NCBI RefSeq assembly: GCF_009649075.1
Contig: NZ_CP045737.1
Span: forward strand, 1,364,001 to 1,428,000
Direction of reading: 5' to 3'
From: Aeromicrobium yanjiei
Lineage (GTDB): Bacteria > Actinomycetota > Actinomycetes > Propionibacteriales > Nocardioidaceae
Length of the DNA stretch: 64,000 nt
The translations under genes and the position numbers were made by a program. Below the pieces are notes generated by a model. That model ran no database searches. It was not told the DNA's origin and saw only the letters and a program-made list of their open reading frames with translations. This document shows positions 48,031-57,874 of the stretch, piece by piece; position 1 is the stretch's first letter, and each line of letters begins with the position of its first letter.

Positions 48031-48762
48031 ATGACCGATGACCCAGCACCGCTGCCGGATCCCGGGCAGGTCGGGCACGAGCACCCCGACGTCAACGGCG
48101 GATGGCTGCGACCGGCGGTGTTCGGTGCGATGGACGGGCTGGTCTCCAACTTCGCCCTGATGATGGGCGTGGTGGGCGGCACCGCCGAGTCCGGCACCCA
48201 GCCCGTGGTCCTGGCCGGGCTCGCGGGACTGGCCGCCGGAGCGTTCTCGATGGCGGCGGGGGAGTACACCTCGGTCGCGAGCCAGCGTGAGCTCGCCCTC
48301 GCCCAGGTCGAGATCGAGCGCGACGAGATCCGGCTCAACCGAGCGGCGGAGGAGGCCGAGCTCGCGGCGGTGTTCGTCGACAACGGGGTCGACGAGGAGC
48401 TCGCCCGCGCGATCGCCAAGGAGATCCACGACGATCCCGAACGGGCCCTCAAGGTCCACGCACGGGAGGAGCTCGGGGTCGACACCGACGAGCTGGCCTC
48501 GCCGAGGCTCGCAGCCGTCTCGTCCTTCTTCGCCTTCGCGGTGGGCGCGCTCATCCCGCTGCTGTCCTATCTCGTCGGTATCGAGAGCGCCTGGCCCGCG
48601 ATCGTGCTGTCGCTGCTCGGCCTGTTCGGGTGCGGCGCCCTCGTGACCCGGGTGACCTCGCGGACGTGGTGGTACGGCGGGCTCCGACAGCTCGTGCTCG
48701 GCGGCGCTGCTGCCGGACTGACGTACCTCATCGGCCAGGGGGTCGGTGCGTCGCTCGGCTGA
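48031..48762 (+). CDS. VIT1/CCC1-type iron/manganese transporter
   Basis: A 243-aa membrane protein of the vacuolar iron transporter-like family. The N-terminal segment FGAMDGLVSNFALMMGVVGG, the SMAAGEYTSVASQRE helix that follows TM2, and the charged central region with conserved Glu residues (EAELAAVFVDNGVDEELAR, AIAKEIHDDPERALKVH) match the family, whose central part binds metal. Two or three further hydrophobic segments lie at the C terminus. Bacterial members are thought to export Fe2+ or Mn2+; specificity is inferred. Confidence 0.85.
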   Translation: MTDDPAPLPDPGQVGHEHPDVNGGWLRPAVFGAMDGLVSNFALMMGVVGGTAESGTQPVVLAGLAGLAAGAFSMAAGEYTSVASQRELALAQVEIERDEIRLNRAAEEAELAAVFVDNGVDEELARAIAKEIHDDPERALKVHAREELGVDTDELASPRLAAVSSFFAFAVGALIPLLSYLVGIESAWPAIVLSLLGLFGCGALVTRVTSRTWWYGGLRQLVLGGAAAGLTYLIGQGVGASLG

Positions 48763-48775
48763 CCGATTGTCTCGA

Positions 48776-48781
48776 TAGGGT
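48776..48781 (+). promoter_or_regulatory. candidate -10 box for uspA
   Basis: TAGGGT (48776-48781) would give a leader of about 18-20 nt before the ATG at 48806, which has a GAGGAGG ribosome site. It is a leadered promoter, in contrast to several others here. Confidence 0.4.
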
Positions 48782-48805
48782 GGGGTCCCACCCTGAGGAG
48801 GACCC

Positions 48806-49231
48806 ATGCCGAAGACCATTCTGGTCGGAGTCGACGGAAGCGACAGCGCACGTCAGGCCGCACAGACCGCCGCCGAGCTCGCTGCCGCCACCGGCGCCCG
48901 TCTCCACGTCGTGACCGCAGTCGACGAGAGGACGCGGACGGAGGACGAGGTCGTCATGGGCGACGTCCGTCTGCTGACGCCGGGCGAGCGTGCGGAGGCC
49001 ATCGCGGCCGAGGTCGCGAGCTCGTTGTCGGGCATCACCGCCGAGGTCCACGTGGGACTCGCGCACGGCAAGCCCGGCGACGCCCTGGTGCAGGTCGCCA
49101 AGGACATCGGCGCCGATCTCATCGTGGTCGGCAACCGGCGCGTGCAGGGGATCGGTCGCATCCTGGGAAGCGTCGCCACCGACGTGGCCCACCACGCGCC
49201 CTGCGACGTCTACATCGTCAAGACCGTCTGA
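48806..49231 (+). CDS. universal stress protein, UspA family
   Basis: A 141-aa single-domain universal stress protein. It starts with KTILVGVDGSDSARQA and has the ATP-binding motif G-2x-G-9x-G-S pattern in GNRRVQGIGRILGSVATDVA, so ATP binding is likely. UspA proteins respond to growth arrest, hypoxia or redox stress; the role here is not predictable. ATG with a strong GAGGAGG site, followed by a strong hairpin, so monocistronic. Confidence 0.92.
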   Translation: MPKTILVGVDGSDSARQAAQTAAELAAATGARLHVVTAVDERTRTEDEVVMGDVRLLTPGERAEAIAAEVASSLSGITAEVHVGLAHGKPGDALVQVAKDIGADLIVVGNRRVQGIGRILGSVATDVAHHAPCDVYIVKTV

Positions 49232-49235
49232 GCCG

Positions 49236-49262
49236 GCGGCTGCCCCCGCCGGGGGCAGCCGC
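49236..49262 (+). terminator. GC-rich hairpin after uspA
   Basis: GCGGCTGCCCC (49236-49246) pairs perfectly with GGGGCAGCCGC (49252-49262) across a short loop, starting five bases after the uspA stop and followed by TTCG. It is a probable terminator isolating uspA from gltB. Confidence 0.75.
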
Positions 49263-49286
49263 TTCGCGCGCACCCGGGCGGGTGTG

Positions 49287-49292
49287 TAATCT
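49287..49292 (+). promoter_or_regulatory. candidate -10 box for gltB
   Basis: TAATCT at 49287-49292 would start a transcript with a leader of about 70 nt before the ATG at 49371. No -35 of good quality was seen. Confidence 0.35.
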
Positions 49293-49370
49293 TGTGATGC
49301 TGTCCGAGGCCAACGTCGTCCCCGGTACGAACTTTTCGTGACCATTGATGACGTGAGAAAGGGCCCCAGC

Positions 49371-52300
49371 ATGCGTGCCCAGCCCCAGTCCGTGCAGAAG
49401 CTGCCGTTCGCGCCGCTGTCGACGCTCCCCGCCGCGCAGGGTCTGTACGACCCCGCCAACGAGCACGACGCCTGCGGAGTCGCCTTCGTCGCGACGCTGA
49501 CCGGCGTCCCGAGCAACGACATCGTCGCCAAGGGACTGACCGCCCTGCGCAACCTCGACCACCGAGGTGCGGTCGGCGGTGAGCCCGACACCGGTGACGG
49601 CGCGGGCATCCTGATCCAGGTGCCGGACCGGTTCCTTCGCGCAGTCGGCGGCGTCGAGCTGCCCGAGCTCGGTTCGTACGCGTGCGGCATGGCGTTCCTG
49701 CCCGTCGACCCCGACACCGCCGCCGAGGCGCGCTCCGCGGTCGAGGCGATCGCCGTGGAGGAGAACCTCACGGTGCTCGGCTGGCGCGACGTCCCGGTCA
49801 ACCCCGAGATCCTCGGCTCGATGTCGCGTGGCGCGATGCCCTCGTTCGCCCTGCTGTTCCTGGAGTCCGCAGGCGAGCCGCTCAGCGGCATCGCCCTCGA
49901 CCGCGCGGCGTACGGGCTGCGCAAGCGCGTCGAGCACGAGCTGGGCGTCTACTTCCCGTCGCTGTCGAGCCGCACCCTGGTCTACAAGGGCATGCTCACG
50001 ACCGATCAGCTCGAGGGCTTCTTCCCCGACCTGCTCGACGAGCGCATGGAGTCCGCGCTCGCGATCGTGCACAGCCGGTTCTCGACCAACACCTTCCCCA
50101 GCTGGCCGCTCGCGCACCCGTTCCGCTTCGTGGCCCACAACGGTGAGATCAACACCGCGCGCGGCAACCGCAACTGGATGCGCGCCCGTGAGGCGCTGCT
50201 GGAGAGCGACCTGATCCCCGGCGACATGCAGCGGTTGTTCCCGATCTGCGATCCCCACGGCAGCGACACCGCCTCGCTCGACGAGGTGCTCGAGCTGCTG
50301 CACCTGGGCGGGCGGTCCCTCCCGCACGCGGTCATGATGATGATCCCCGAGGCGTGGGAGAACGACACCGACATGGACCCGGCCCGCCGGGCGTTCTACG
50401 AGTTCCACTCCTCGGTCATGGAGGCCTGGGACGGCCCCGCCGCGGTGTGCTTCACGGACGGCACCCAGATCGGTGCGGTCCTCGACCGCAACGGCCTGCG
50501 CCCGGGCCGCTACTGGGTCACCGACGACGGGCTGGTCGTGCTCGCGTCCGAGGCTGGCGTCCTCGACATCGACCAGAAGACGATCGTCCGCAAGGGTCGC
50601 CTCGAGCCGGGCAAGATGTTCCTGCTCGACCTCGACGAGCACCGCATCATCGAGGACGAGGAGATCAAGGGCGCGCTCGCGTCCGAGCACCCGTACGACG
50701 AGTGGCTCTACTCCGGACTGGTCCGCTTCGAGGACCTGCCCGATCTCGAGCACATCGTCCACACGCACGCCTCGGTCACCCGCCGTCAGCAGGTCTTCGG
50801 CTACACCGAGGAGGAGCTGCGCATCCTCATCGCGCCGATGGCCCGCACCGGCGCCGAGGCGATCGGCTCGATGGGCACCGACACGCCCATCGCGGCGATC
50901 TCGGACCGCCCCCGCCAGCTGTTCGACTACTTCTCGCAGCTCTTCGCGCAGGTGACGAACCCGCCGCTGGACGCGATCCGCGAGGAGGTCGTGACGTCGC
51001 TCGCCGGCACGATCGGCCCCGAGCGCAACCTGCTCGCGCCGAGCCCCGCGTCGTGCCGCATGCTGCAGCTGCCGTTCCCGGTGCTCGACAACGACGAGCT
51101 GGCCAAGATCCGGCACATGAACAAGGACGGCGACATGCCGGGCTTCTCGGTCCACGTCGTCCGCGGCCTGTACGACGTGCACGGTGGGGGAGAGGCGCTG
51201 CGCGCCAAGCTCGCCGAGATCTGCGACGAGGTCTCCCGCGCGATCGCCGACGGTGCCCGCATCATCGTGCTGTCCGACCGGCACTCCAACGCCGATCTCG
51301 CCCCGATCCCGTCGCTGCTGCTGACCGGCGCGGTGCACCACCACATGGTGCGCGAGAAGCTCCGCACCCAGGCCGGCCTGATCATCGAGGCCGGTGACGT
51401 CCGCGAGGTGCACCACGTCGCGCTGCTCATCGGCTACGGCGCGACCGCGGTGAACCCGTACCTCGTGCTCGAGACCGCCGAGGACCTCGCCCGCGAAAAG
51501 GTCTTCGTCGAGGGCGTCGCCCCGGGCCAGGCCCTGCGCAACGTCGTCTACGGCCTGGGCAAGGGCGTCCTGAAGGTCATGAGCAAGATCGGCGTCTCGA
51601 CGGTCGCGTCCTACACCGGCGCGCAGATCTTCGAGGCCGTCGGCCTGTCGCACGACGTCATCGAGGCGTACTTCACCGGCACGTCCTCCAAGCTCGGCGG
51701 TGTCGGCCTGGACGTCCTCGCGCAGGAGGTCCGTGCACGCCACCTCACGGCGTACCCGGTCAGCGGCATCTCCGGCACGCGTCGCCACCTCGAGGTGGGC
51801 GGCGAGTACCAGTGGCGCCGGCAGGGTCCTGAGCACCTGTTCGACCCCGAGACGGTCTTCCGCCTGCAGCACTCGACACGCACGGGCTCGTACGAGATCT
51901 TCAAGCAGTACACCTCGCGCGTCGACGACCAGTCCGAGCGGCTCATGACGCTGCGCGGTCTGTTCGCCCTGCCGCACGAGCAGGGCCGGGCGGGGCTGCG
52001 TCCGCCGATCCCGATCGACGAGGTCGAGCCGGTCTCGGAGATCGTCAAGCGCTTCTCCACCGGTGCGATGTCCTACGGGTCGATCAGCCAGGAGGCGCAC
52101 GAGACCCTCGCGATCGCGATGAACCGCCTCGGCGCCAAGTCCAACACGGGCGAGGGCGGCGAGGACCCCGAGCGCCTGTACGACCCCGAGCGTCGCTCGG
52201 CGATCAAGCAGGTCGCGTCGGGACGGTTCGGCGTGACGTCGGAGTACCTGACGAACGCCGACGACATCCAGATCAAGATGGCGCAGGGTGCCAAGCCCGG

Positions 52301-53960
52301 CGAGGGCGGCCAGCTGCCCGGACCCAAGGTCTACCCGTGGGTCGCCCGGACCCGTCACTCGACGCCCGGCGTCGGCCTCATCTCGCCGCCGCCGCACCAC
52401 GACATCTACTCGATCGAGGACCTCAAGCAGCTCATCCACGACCTCAAGAACGCCAACCCGTCGGCACGCGTGCACGTCAAGCTCGTGTCCGAGGTCGGCG
52501 TCGGCACGGTCGCGGCCGGCGTCTCGAAGGCCAAGGCGGACGTCGTGCTGGTCTCGGGACACGACGGCGGCACGGGCGCGTCCCCGCTGACGTCGCTCAA
52601 GCACGCGGGCGGACCGTGGGAGCTCGGCCTCGCCGAGACGCAGCAGACGCTGCTGCTCAACGGACTGCGTGACCGTATCGTCGTGCAGGCCGACGGCCAG
52701 CTCAAGACCGGTCGGGACGTCGTCATCGCGGCGCTGCTCGGTGCCGAGGAGTTCGGCTTCGCGACCGCCCCGCTGGTCGTCAGCGGCTGCATCATGATGC
52801 GGGTCTGCCACCTCGACACCTGCCCCGTGGGCGTCGCGACGCAGAACAAGGCGCTGCGCGAGAAGTACTCCGGCAAGGCCGAGTACCTCGTCAACTTCTT
52901 CACGTACATCGCGCAGGAGGTGCGCGAGCACCTCGCCGCACTGGGCTTCCGCTCGATCGAGGAGGCCGTCGGTCACGCCGAGGTCATCGACACCAACCGC
53001 GCGGTGCACCACTGGAAGGCCGAGGGCCTGGACCTGACGCCGATCTTCCACGTGCCGGAGCTGCCCGAGGGTGCGTCGCGGCACTGCACGACGAGCCAGG
53101 ACCACGCCCTTGACCGTGCGCTCGACAACGAGCTCATCGCGCTCAGCGCCGATGCGCTCGAGCGGGGCGAGCCGGTCCGCGCGCAGGTCGAGATCCGCAA
53201 CGTCAACCGCACGGTCGGCACGATGCTGGGCCACGAGGTGACCAAGCGCTACCGCGGCGAGGGCCTGCCCGAGAACACGATCGACCTCACGTTCCTCGGC
53301 TCGGCGGGCCAGTCCTTCGGTGCGTTCGTGCCCAAGGGCATCACGCTGCGCCTCGAGGGCGACGGCAACGACTACGTCGGCAAGGGCCTGTCGGGCGGAC
53401 GCATCGTGGTGCGGCCCCCGCGCGACGTCCAGTTCACCGCGGAGGCGCAGATCGTGGCCGGCAACGTCATCGGCTTCGGCGCGACGGCGGGCGAGATCTT
53501 CCTGCGCGGACGGGTCGGCGAGCGCTTCTGCGTCCGCAACTCCGGCGCCAGCGCGGTCGTGGAGGGCGTGGGCGACCACGCGCTCGAGTACATGACGGGT
53601 GGCCGGGTCGTCATCCTCGGCCCGACCGGACGCAACGTCGCGGCCGGCATGAGCGGCGGATCGGCGTACGTGCTCGATCTCGACGAGGACCTGGTCAATC
53701 GCGACATGGTCGAGACCCGGCCCGTGCCCGAGGCCACGGCTGTCGAGCTCGAACGCTTGGTGCGCAAGCATCAGGAGGAGACCGGCTCGGTCGTGGCCGA
53801 GCAGCTGCTCGCCCACTGGGAGCAGTCATTGACGAGATTCACCGAGATCATGCCGGTCAACTACCGGCTGGTCCTGGAGGCGCGCGCCGCCGCAGAGGCC
53901 GAGGGCCTGTCCGAGGAAGACACCACAGCACGCATGATGGAGGTGGCCGCACGTGGCTGA
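49371..53960 (+). CDS. gltB: glutamate synthase (GOGAT) large subunit
   Basis: GltB combines glutamine and 2-oxoglutarate into two glutamates, with electrons from GltD. The 1529-aa protein contains, in order: the Ntn-type glutaminase domain whose nucleophile is C35 in [10 protein letters not shown], a central domain, the FMN domain ([22 protein letters not shown]), the Fe-S cluster region [13 protein letters not shown], and the C-terminal GXGXG beta-helix (GLSGGRIVV). The ATG at 49371 follows an AGAAAGGG site; a GTG at 49338 would add 11 residues. The propeptide before C35 is normally removed. It overlaps gltD by eight bases. Confidence 0.95.
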   Translation: MRAQPQSVQKLPFAPLSTLPAAQGLYDPANEHDACGVAFVATLTGVPSNDIVAKGLTALRNLDHRGAVGGEPDTGDGAGILIQVPDRFLRAVGGVELPELGSYACGMAFLPVDPDTAAEARSAVEAIAVEENLTVLGWRDVPVNPEILGSMSRGAMPSFALLFLESAGEPLSGIALDRAAYGLRKRVEHELGVYFPSLSSRTLVYKGMLTTDQLEGFFPDLLDERMESALAIVHSRFSTNTFPSWPLAHPFRFVAHNGEINTARGNRNWMRAREALLESDLIPGDMQRLFPICDPHGSDTASLDEVLELLHLGGRSLPHAVMMMIPEAWENDTDMDPARRAFYEFHSSVMEAWDGPAAVCFTDGTQIGAVLDRNGLRPGRYWVTDDGLVVLASEAGVLDIDQKTIVRKGRLEPGKMFLLDLDEHRIIEDEEIKGALASEHPYDEWLYSGLVRFEDLPDLEHIVHTHASVTRRQQVFGYTEEELRILIAPMARTGAEAIGSMGTDTPIAAISDRPRQLFDYFSQLFAQVTNPPLDAIREEVVTSLAGTIGPERNLLAPSPASCRMLQLPFPVLDNDELAKIRHMNKDGDMPGFSVHVVRGLYDVHGGGEALRAKLAEICDEVSRAIADGARIIVLSDRHSNADLAPIPSLLLTGAVHHHMVREKLRTQAGLIIEAGDVREVHHVALLIGYGATAVNPYLVLETAEDLAREKVFVEGVAPGQALRNVVYGLGKGVLKVMSKIGVSTVASYTGAQIFEAVGLSHDVIEAYFTGTSSKLGGVGLDVLAQEVRARHLTAYPVSGISGTRRHLEVGGEYQWRRQGPEHLFDPETVFRLQHSTRTGSYEIFKQYTSRVDDQSERLMTLRGLFALPHEQGRAGLRPPIPIDEVEPVSEIVKRFSTGAMSYGSISQEAHETLAIAMNRLGAKSNTGEGGEDPERLYDPERRSAIKQVASGRFGVTSEYLTNADDIQIKMAQGAKPGEGGQLPGPKVYPWVARTRHSTPGVGLISPPPHHDIYSIEDLKQLIHDLKNANPSARVHVKLVSEVGVGTVAAGVSKAKADVVLVSGHDGGTGASPLTSLKHAGGPWELGLAETQQTLLLNGLRDRIVVQADGQLKTGRDVVIAALLGAEEFGFATAPLVVSGCIMMRVCHLDTCPVGVATQNKALREKYSGKAEYLVNFFTYIAQEVREHLAALGFRSIEEAVGHAEVIDTNRAVHHWKAEGLDLTPIFHVPELPEGASRHCTTSQDHALDRALDNELIALSADALERGEPVRAQVEIRNVNRTVGTMLGHEVTKRYRGEGLPENTIDLTFLGSAGQSFGAFVPKGITLRLEGDGNDYVGKGLSGGRIVVRPPRDVQFTAEAQIVAGNVIGFGATAGEIFLRGRVGERFCVRNSGASAVVEGVGDHALEYMTGGRVVILGPTGRNVAAGMSGGSAYVLDLDEDLVNRDMVETRPVPEATAVELERLVRKHQEETGSVVAEQLLAHWEQSLTRFTEIMPVNYRLVLEARAAAEAEGLSEEDTTARMMEVAARG

Positions 53961-55419
53961 TCCCAGAGGTTTCATCACGACTCCGCGCCAGGTCGCGCAG
54001 CGCCGTCCCGTCGAGGAGCGGGTCAAGGACTGGAACGAGGTCTACCCGGGCGGTCCGGGCCGGGCACTGCTCCCGATCATCACCGAGCAGGCCGGGCGCT
54101 GCATGGACTGCGGCATCCCGTTCTGTCACTCCGGCTGCCCCTTGGGCAACCTGATCCCGGAGTGGAACGACCTGGTGTGGCGCGACGACTGGGACGAGGC
54201 GCTGGATCGTCTGCACGCGACCAACAACTTCCCGGAGTTCACCGGACGGCTGTGCCCCGCACCGTGCGAGACCGCGTGCGTCGTGGGCATCAACCGCGAC
54301 GCCGTGACGATCAAGAACGTCGAGGTCTCGATCATCGACAAGGCCTGGGACGACCGTCGGGTCCGCCCCGAGGCTCCTGAGTGGCTGACCGGCAAGACCG
54401 TGGCCGTCGTGGGCTCCGGCCCCGCGGGTCTCGCGGCCGCCCAGCAGCTGACCCGGGCCGGGCACACCGTCGCGGTCTACGAGCGTGACGACAAGCCCGG
54501 CGGGCTGCTGCGCTACGGCATCCCCGAGTTCAAGATGGAGAAGGTCCACGTCGACCGTCGCATCAACCAGATGGAGCGCGAGGGAACGGTCTTCCGCACG
54601 GGCGTGCAGGTCGGCGACACGCTGACCGGCTCGCAGCTGCGCGATCGCTACGACGCGGTCGTGCTGGCGATCGGCTCGACCGTGCGCCGCGACCTCCCGG
54701 CCCCGGGCCGCGAGCTGGCCGGCATCCACCAGGCCATGGAGTTCCTGCCCCAGGCCAACCGGGTCGCGCTCGGCGAGGAGGTCGAGGACCAGATCGTCGC
54801 GACCGGCAAGGACGTCGTCATCATCGGTGGCGGCGACACCGGCGCCGACTGCCTCGGCACGTCGGTGCGCCAGGGCGCCCGGTCGATCACGCAGCTCGAG
54901 ATCATGCCCAACCCGGGCACCGAGCGTCCCGGCCACCAGCCGTGGCCGACGTACCCGATGACGTACCGGGTGTCCTCCGCGCACGAGGAGGCGGGCGACC
55001 GCGTCTACTCGGTGTCGACCAAGGAGTTCGTCGGCGACGAGAACGGCCACGTGAGCGCCCTGCGTCTGGTCGAGGTCGAGTTCGTCGACGGCAAGCTCAC
55101 CGAGATCGAGGGCACCGAGCGTGACCTGCCCGCGCAGCTCGTGCTGTTCGCGATGGGCTTCACCGGCCCGCAGACCGAGGGTCTGGTCGACCAGCTCGGC
55201 TGCGAGCTCGACGAGCGGGGCAACGTCAAGCGCGACAAGCGCTACATGTCCAGCGTGGACGGCGTGTTCGTCGCAGGAGACGCGGGACGCGGCCAGTCGC
55301 TCATCGTGTGGGCCATCGCGGAGGGACGTTCGGCCGCCTCGGGCGTCGATGCGTACCTGTCGGGGTCGACCAACCTGCCCGCGCCGATCCCGCCGAACGC
55401 ACGTCCCCTGGCGGTCTGA
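53953..55419 (+). CDS. gltD: glutamate synthase (GOGAT) small subunit
   Basis: GltD supplies NADPH electrons to GltB. The 488-aa flavoprotein has two cysteine groups for [4Fe-4S] clusters ([17 protein letters not shown] and CPAPCETAC), the FAD-binding [15 protein letters not shown] and the NADPH-binding [13 protein letters not shown]. The start GTG lies inside the end of gltB. GltB and GltD form the nitrogen-assimilation enzyme with glutamine synthetase, which is not in this window. It is followed by an AT-rich palindrome. Confidence 0.96.
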   Translation: MADPRGFITTPRQVAQRRPVEERVKDWNEVYPGGPGRALLPIITEQAGRCMDCGIPFCHSGCPLGNLIPEWNDLVWRDDWDEALDRLHATNNFPEFTGRLCPAPCETACVVGINRDAVTIKNVEVSIIDKAWDDRRVRPEAPEWLTGKTVAVVGSGPAGLAAAQQLTRAGHTVAVYERDDKPGGLLRYGIPEFKMEKVHVDRRINQMEREGTVFRTGVQVGDTLTGSQLRDRYDAVVLAIGSTVRRDLPAPGRELAGIHQAMEFLPQANRVALGEEVEDQIVATGKDVVIIGGGDTGADCLGTSVRQGARSITQLEIMPNPGTERPGHQPWPTYPMTYRVSSAHEEAGDRVYSVSTKEFVGDENGHVSALRLVEVEFVDGKLTEIEGTERDLPAQLVLFAMGFTGPQTEGLVDQLGCELDERGNVKRDKRYMSSVDGVFVAGDAGRGQSLIVWAIAEGRSAASGVDAYLSGSTNLPAPIPPNARPLAV

Positions 55420-55421
55420 GA

Positions 55422-55489
55422 CGAGCGGTTGCCGGCTTTTCTGATTTTGTTGTGTGAAACGACAAAATTGACTCGCCGGTAACCGCTCG
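55422..55489. repeat. 68-bp imperfect palindrome with an AT-rich core, between gltD and pyk
   Basis: Outer arms 55422-55435 (CGAGCGGTTGCCGG) and 55476-55489 (CCGGTAACCGCTCG) are inverted copies with one mismatch in 14. Inner arms 55444-55453 (ATTTTGTTGT) and 55459-55468 (ACGACAAAAT) pair at 9 of 10 positions around GTGAA. The core is far richer in AT than the genome and includes TTTT runs. It starts two bases after the gltD stop and ends eight bases before the pyk -10 box. It could be a bidirectional terminator, an operator or a mobile palindrome. Confidence 0.75.
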
Positions 55490-55496
55490 GCATGTC

Positions 55497-55502
55497 TACT
55501 GT
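55497..55502 (+). promoter_or_regulatory. candidate -10 box for leaderless pyk
   Basis: TACTGT (55497-55502) is followed by GGAGAT and the GTG at 55509. Six bases is the leaderless spacing, although GGAG also looks like a (too close) ribosome site. The -35 would fall in the right arm of the neighbouring palindrome. Confidence 0.45.
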
Positions 55503-55508
55503 GGAGAT

Positions 55509-56963
55509 GTGAGAAGAGCAAAGATCGTCTGCACCCTTGGTCCTGCTGTCGGCAACGCCTTCAAGATCCTCAAGCTGGCCGAGGCCGGGATGGACGTCGC
55601 ACGGCTCAACATGAGCCACGGCGACCAGTCCGACCACGAGCAGAACTTCGGCTGGGTCCGTGAGGCCGCCGAGACCACGGGCAAGGCGATCGCGATCCTC
55701 GCGGACCTGCAGGGTCCCAAGATCCGTCTGGGCCGGTTCGCCGACGGTCCGGTCCACCTCGAGGTCGGCTCGACGTTCACGATCACGACCGACGACATCC
55801 TGGGCGACCACTCGCGGTGCTCCACGACGTACAAGGGCCTGCCGGGCGACGTGAAGGCCGGCGACGAGATCCTCATCGACGACGGGCGCATGCGCCTGCG
55901 TGCCACGGAGGTCACCGCGACCGACGTGACCTGCGAGGTCGAGACCGCCGGGCCGGTCAGCAACAACAAGGGCATCAACCTGCCCGGCGTCATGGTCAGC
56001 GTCCCGGCGATGAGCGAGAAGGACGTCGACGACCTGCGGTTCGCGCTGCGACTCGGTGTCGACTTCATCGCGCTGTCGTTCGTGCGCTCGGCGGACGACT
56101 ACGAGGACGTCCGCAAGATCATGGTCGAGGAGGGCATCCACCGCCCCGTCATCGCCAAGATCGAGAAGCCCCAGGCGGTCGACAACCTCGACGGCATCAT
56201 GGACGCCTTCGACGGCGTGATGGTCGCGCGCGGTGACCTCGGCGTCGAGCTGCCGCTCGAGGACGTCCCGATCGTGCAGAAGCTCATCGTGGAGAAGGCC
56301 CGCCGCAACGCCAAGCCGGTCATCGTGGCGACCCAGATGCTCGAGTCGATGATCTCCGCGCCCCGCCCGACCCGCGCCGAGGCGTCCGACGTCGCCAACG
56401 CGGTGCTCGACGGCGCCGACGCGGTGATGCTGTCCGGTGAGACCAGCGTGGGGGAGTACCCCATCCACACGGTGCACACGATGGCCCGCATCATCGAGTC
56501 GACCGAGGACCACGGGCTGCCGCGCATGGCGGCGTTCACGTGGCGTCCCCGCACCAAGAGCGGGATCATCTGCCGGGCCGCGTCCGACGTCGCCGAGGCC
56601 GTGGACGCCCGGTTCGTGGTCGCGTTCACGACCACGGGCGACTCCGCCCGGCGCATGACGCGCTACCGCTCGCGGGTGCCGGTGATCGCGTTCACGCCCG
56701 ATCCGCTCGTGCGCCGCCAGCTCGCGATGAGCTGGGGCATCGAGACGTTCACGGTGCCCGAGGTCAAGCACACCGATGACATGGTCCTGCAGGTCGACAA
56801 GGCGCTGCTGGCGATCCAGCGCTGCACCGAGGGACAGCAGGTCGTCATCGTGGCCGGTGCGCCTCCGGGAATCCCCGGCTCGACCAACGCGCTGCGCATC
56901 CACAACATGGGCGATGCGATCAACGGGGTCACACCTGCGTACTCCGAGCGCATGACGCAGTAG
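55509..56963 (+). CDS. pyk: pyruvate kinase
   Basis: Pyruvate kinase makes ATP and pyruvate from phosphoenolpyruvate at the end of glycolysis. The 484-aa protein starts RRAKIVCTLGPA, and has NMSHG, the lysine region AKIEKPQAVDNLDGI, MVARGDLGVELP, and ATQMLESMI with the C-terminal allosteric domain. It is of normal length. The GTG start follows a TACTGT box. The tRNA-Leu gene begins 13 bp downstream on the other strand. Confidence 0.97.
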   Translation: MRRAKIVCTLGPAVGNAFKILKLAEAGMDVARLNMSHGDQSDHEQNFGWVREAAETTGKAIAILADLQGPKIRLGRFADGPVHLEVGSTFTITTDDILGDHSRCSTTYKGLPGDVKAGDEILIDDGRMRLRATEVTATDVTCEVETAGPVSNNKGINLPGVMVSVPAMSEKDVDDLRFALRLGVDFIALSFVRSADDYEDVRKIMVEEGIHRPVIAKIEKPQAVDNLDGIMDAFDGVMVARGDLGVELPLEDVPIVQKLIVEKARRNAKPVIVATQMLESMISAPRPTRAEASDVANAVLDGADAVMLSGETSVGEYPIHTVHTMARIIESTEDHGLPRMAAFTWRPRTKSGIICRAASDVAEAVDARFVVAFTTTGDSARRMTRYRSRVPVIAFTPDPLVRRQLAMSWGIETFTVPEVKHTDDMVLQVDKALLAIQRCTEGQQVVIVAGAPPGIPGSTNALRIHNMGDAINGVTPAYSERMTQ

Positions 56964-56976
56964 GTCCGGACAACTG

Positions 56977-57059
56977 TGCCGAGTGCGGGACTCGAACCCG
57001 CACGCCCTTGCGGACAACGGTTTTTGAGACCGTCGCGTCTACCATTCCGCCAACTCGGC
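56977..57059 (-). tRNA. tRNA-Leu (CAA anticodon)
   Basis: On the minus strand the sequence folds as a class II tRNA of 83 nt. The acceptor stem is GCCGAGT (57059-57053) paired with ACTCGGC, with discriminator A at 56977. The anticodon stem-loop ACGGT-CTCAAAA-ACCGT gives anticodon CAA, reading UUG (Leu). A long variable arm and the T-arm with GGTTCGAGTCC are present. The 3' CCA is not encoded. It stands alone, between pyk and pdtaR. Confidence 0.93.
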
Positions 57060-57079
57060 TTGCCTCCGACGAGGCCGTA

Positions 57080-57085
57080 TAACCT
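57080..57085 (+). promoter_or_regulatory. candidate -10 box for leaderless pdtaR
   Basis: TAACCT (57080-57085) is followed by 6 bases and GTG 57092; TATAAC at 57078-57083 overlaps it with a gap of 8. Either supports a leaderless start. It lies 20 bp upstream of the oppositely transcribed tRNA-Leu gene. Confidence 0.45.
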
Positions 57086-57091
57086 TCTCAT

Positions 57092-57715
57092 GTGACCGTC
57101 ATGCCACCCCCATCGGGATCGTCCCCGCAGCCCCGTGTCGTGATCGCCGAGGACGAGGCGCTGATCCGCCTCGATCTTGCCGAGATGCTCGCCGAGGAGG
57201 GCTACGAGGTCGTCGGCCAGGCCGGTGACGGTGAGGCCGCGGTCGAGCTCGTCCTGCGGCACCGGCCCGATCTCGTCGTGATGGACGTCAAGATGCCCAA
57301 GCTCGACGGGATCGCGGCGGCGGCGCAGATCGCCCAGGAGCGGATCGCGCCGGTCGTCATGCTGACCGCGTTCAGCCAGCGCGAGCTGGTGGAGCGCGCG
57401 CGGGAGGCGGGCGCGATGGCGTACCTCGTCAAGCCCTTCACGAAGTCCGACCTGGTCCCCGCGATCGAGATGGCCCGCAGCCGTTTCGCCGAGATCCGCC
57501 AGCTCGAGAGCGAGGTCGGCGACCTGACCGATCAGCTGGCCACCCGCAAGGCGGTCGAGCGGGCCAAGGGCCTGCTGCAGGAGGCCCTGGACATCAGCGA
57601 GCCCGAGGCGTTCCGCTGGATCCAGCGCACCGCGATGGACCTGCGTCTGACGATGATGCAGGTCGCTCAGGGTGTCATCGACCACGGCCCGGCACTCGGG
57701 AAGACGGCCGACTGA
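57092..57715 (+). CDS. pdtaR: ANTAR-domain response regulator, PdtaR-type
   Basis: A two-domain response regulator of 207 aa. The receiver domain has the acidic pair E20-D21, the phosphorylation site D65 (LVVMDVKMPK), the T in VVMLTAFSQ and the lysine in YLVKPFTKS. The C-terminal part (about 145-205) is an ANTAR RNA-binding domain (RKAVERAKGLLQEALDISEPEAFRWIQRTAMD). ANTAR proteins bind two-hexaloop RNA motifs as antiterminators; mycobacterial PdtaR (Rv1626) works with the kinase PdtaS. No partner kinase is in the window. Location after pyk and tRNA-Leu is typical. Confidence 0.93.
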   Translation: MTVMPPPSGSSPQPRVVIAEDEALIRLDLAEMLAEEGYEVVGQAGDGEAAVELVLRHRPDLVVMDVKMPKLDGIAAAAQIAQERIAPVVMLTAFSQRELVERAREAGAMAYLVKPFTKSDLVPAIEMARSRFAEIRQLESEVGDLTDQLATRKAVERAKGLLQEALDISEPEAFRWIQRTAMDLRLTMMQVAQGVIDHGPALGKTAD

Positions 57716-57782
57716 GCGGTCCTCGGACGGATTGGCCCGCGTGGGTTACAAAACGGTGACTTAACCAACCGGCTACAGAACC

Positions 57783-57814
57783 TTGACCCAAAGAGGCGTC
57801 AACAAGACTAGGTT
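57783..57814 (+). promoter_or_regulatory. candidate livK promoter
   Basis: TTGACC (57783-57788) and TAGGTT (57809-57814) are separated by 20 bp, longer than ideal. The start would be near 57820, giving a leader of about 55 nt before ATG 57875, which has a CCGGAGGA ribosome site. The rest of the 159-bp gap shows no other clear signal. Confidence 0.4.
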
Positions 57815-57874
57815 CTGTCGTACGAGTACGCACCCTGGCGCGGGCCACGGGCTTTCTACACATCCGGAGGATTG

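Noticed and set aside
49218..53816. A very long open frame antisense to gltB
   Set aside because: Same effect; no recognisable domain and complete overlap with a well-supported gene.
56977..57059. tRNA-Leu as an integration site
   Set aside because: No integrase, no duplicated tRNA end and no foreign gene cargo were found beside it.
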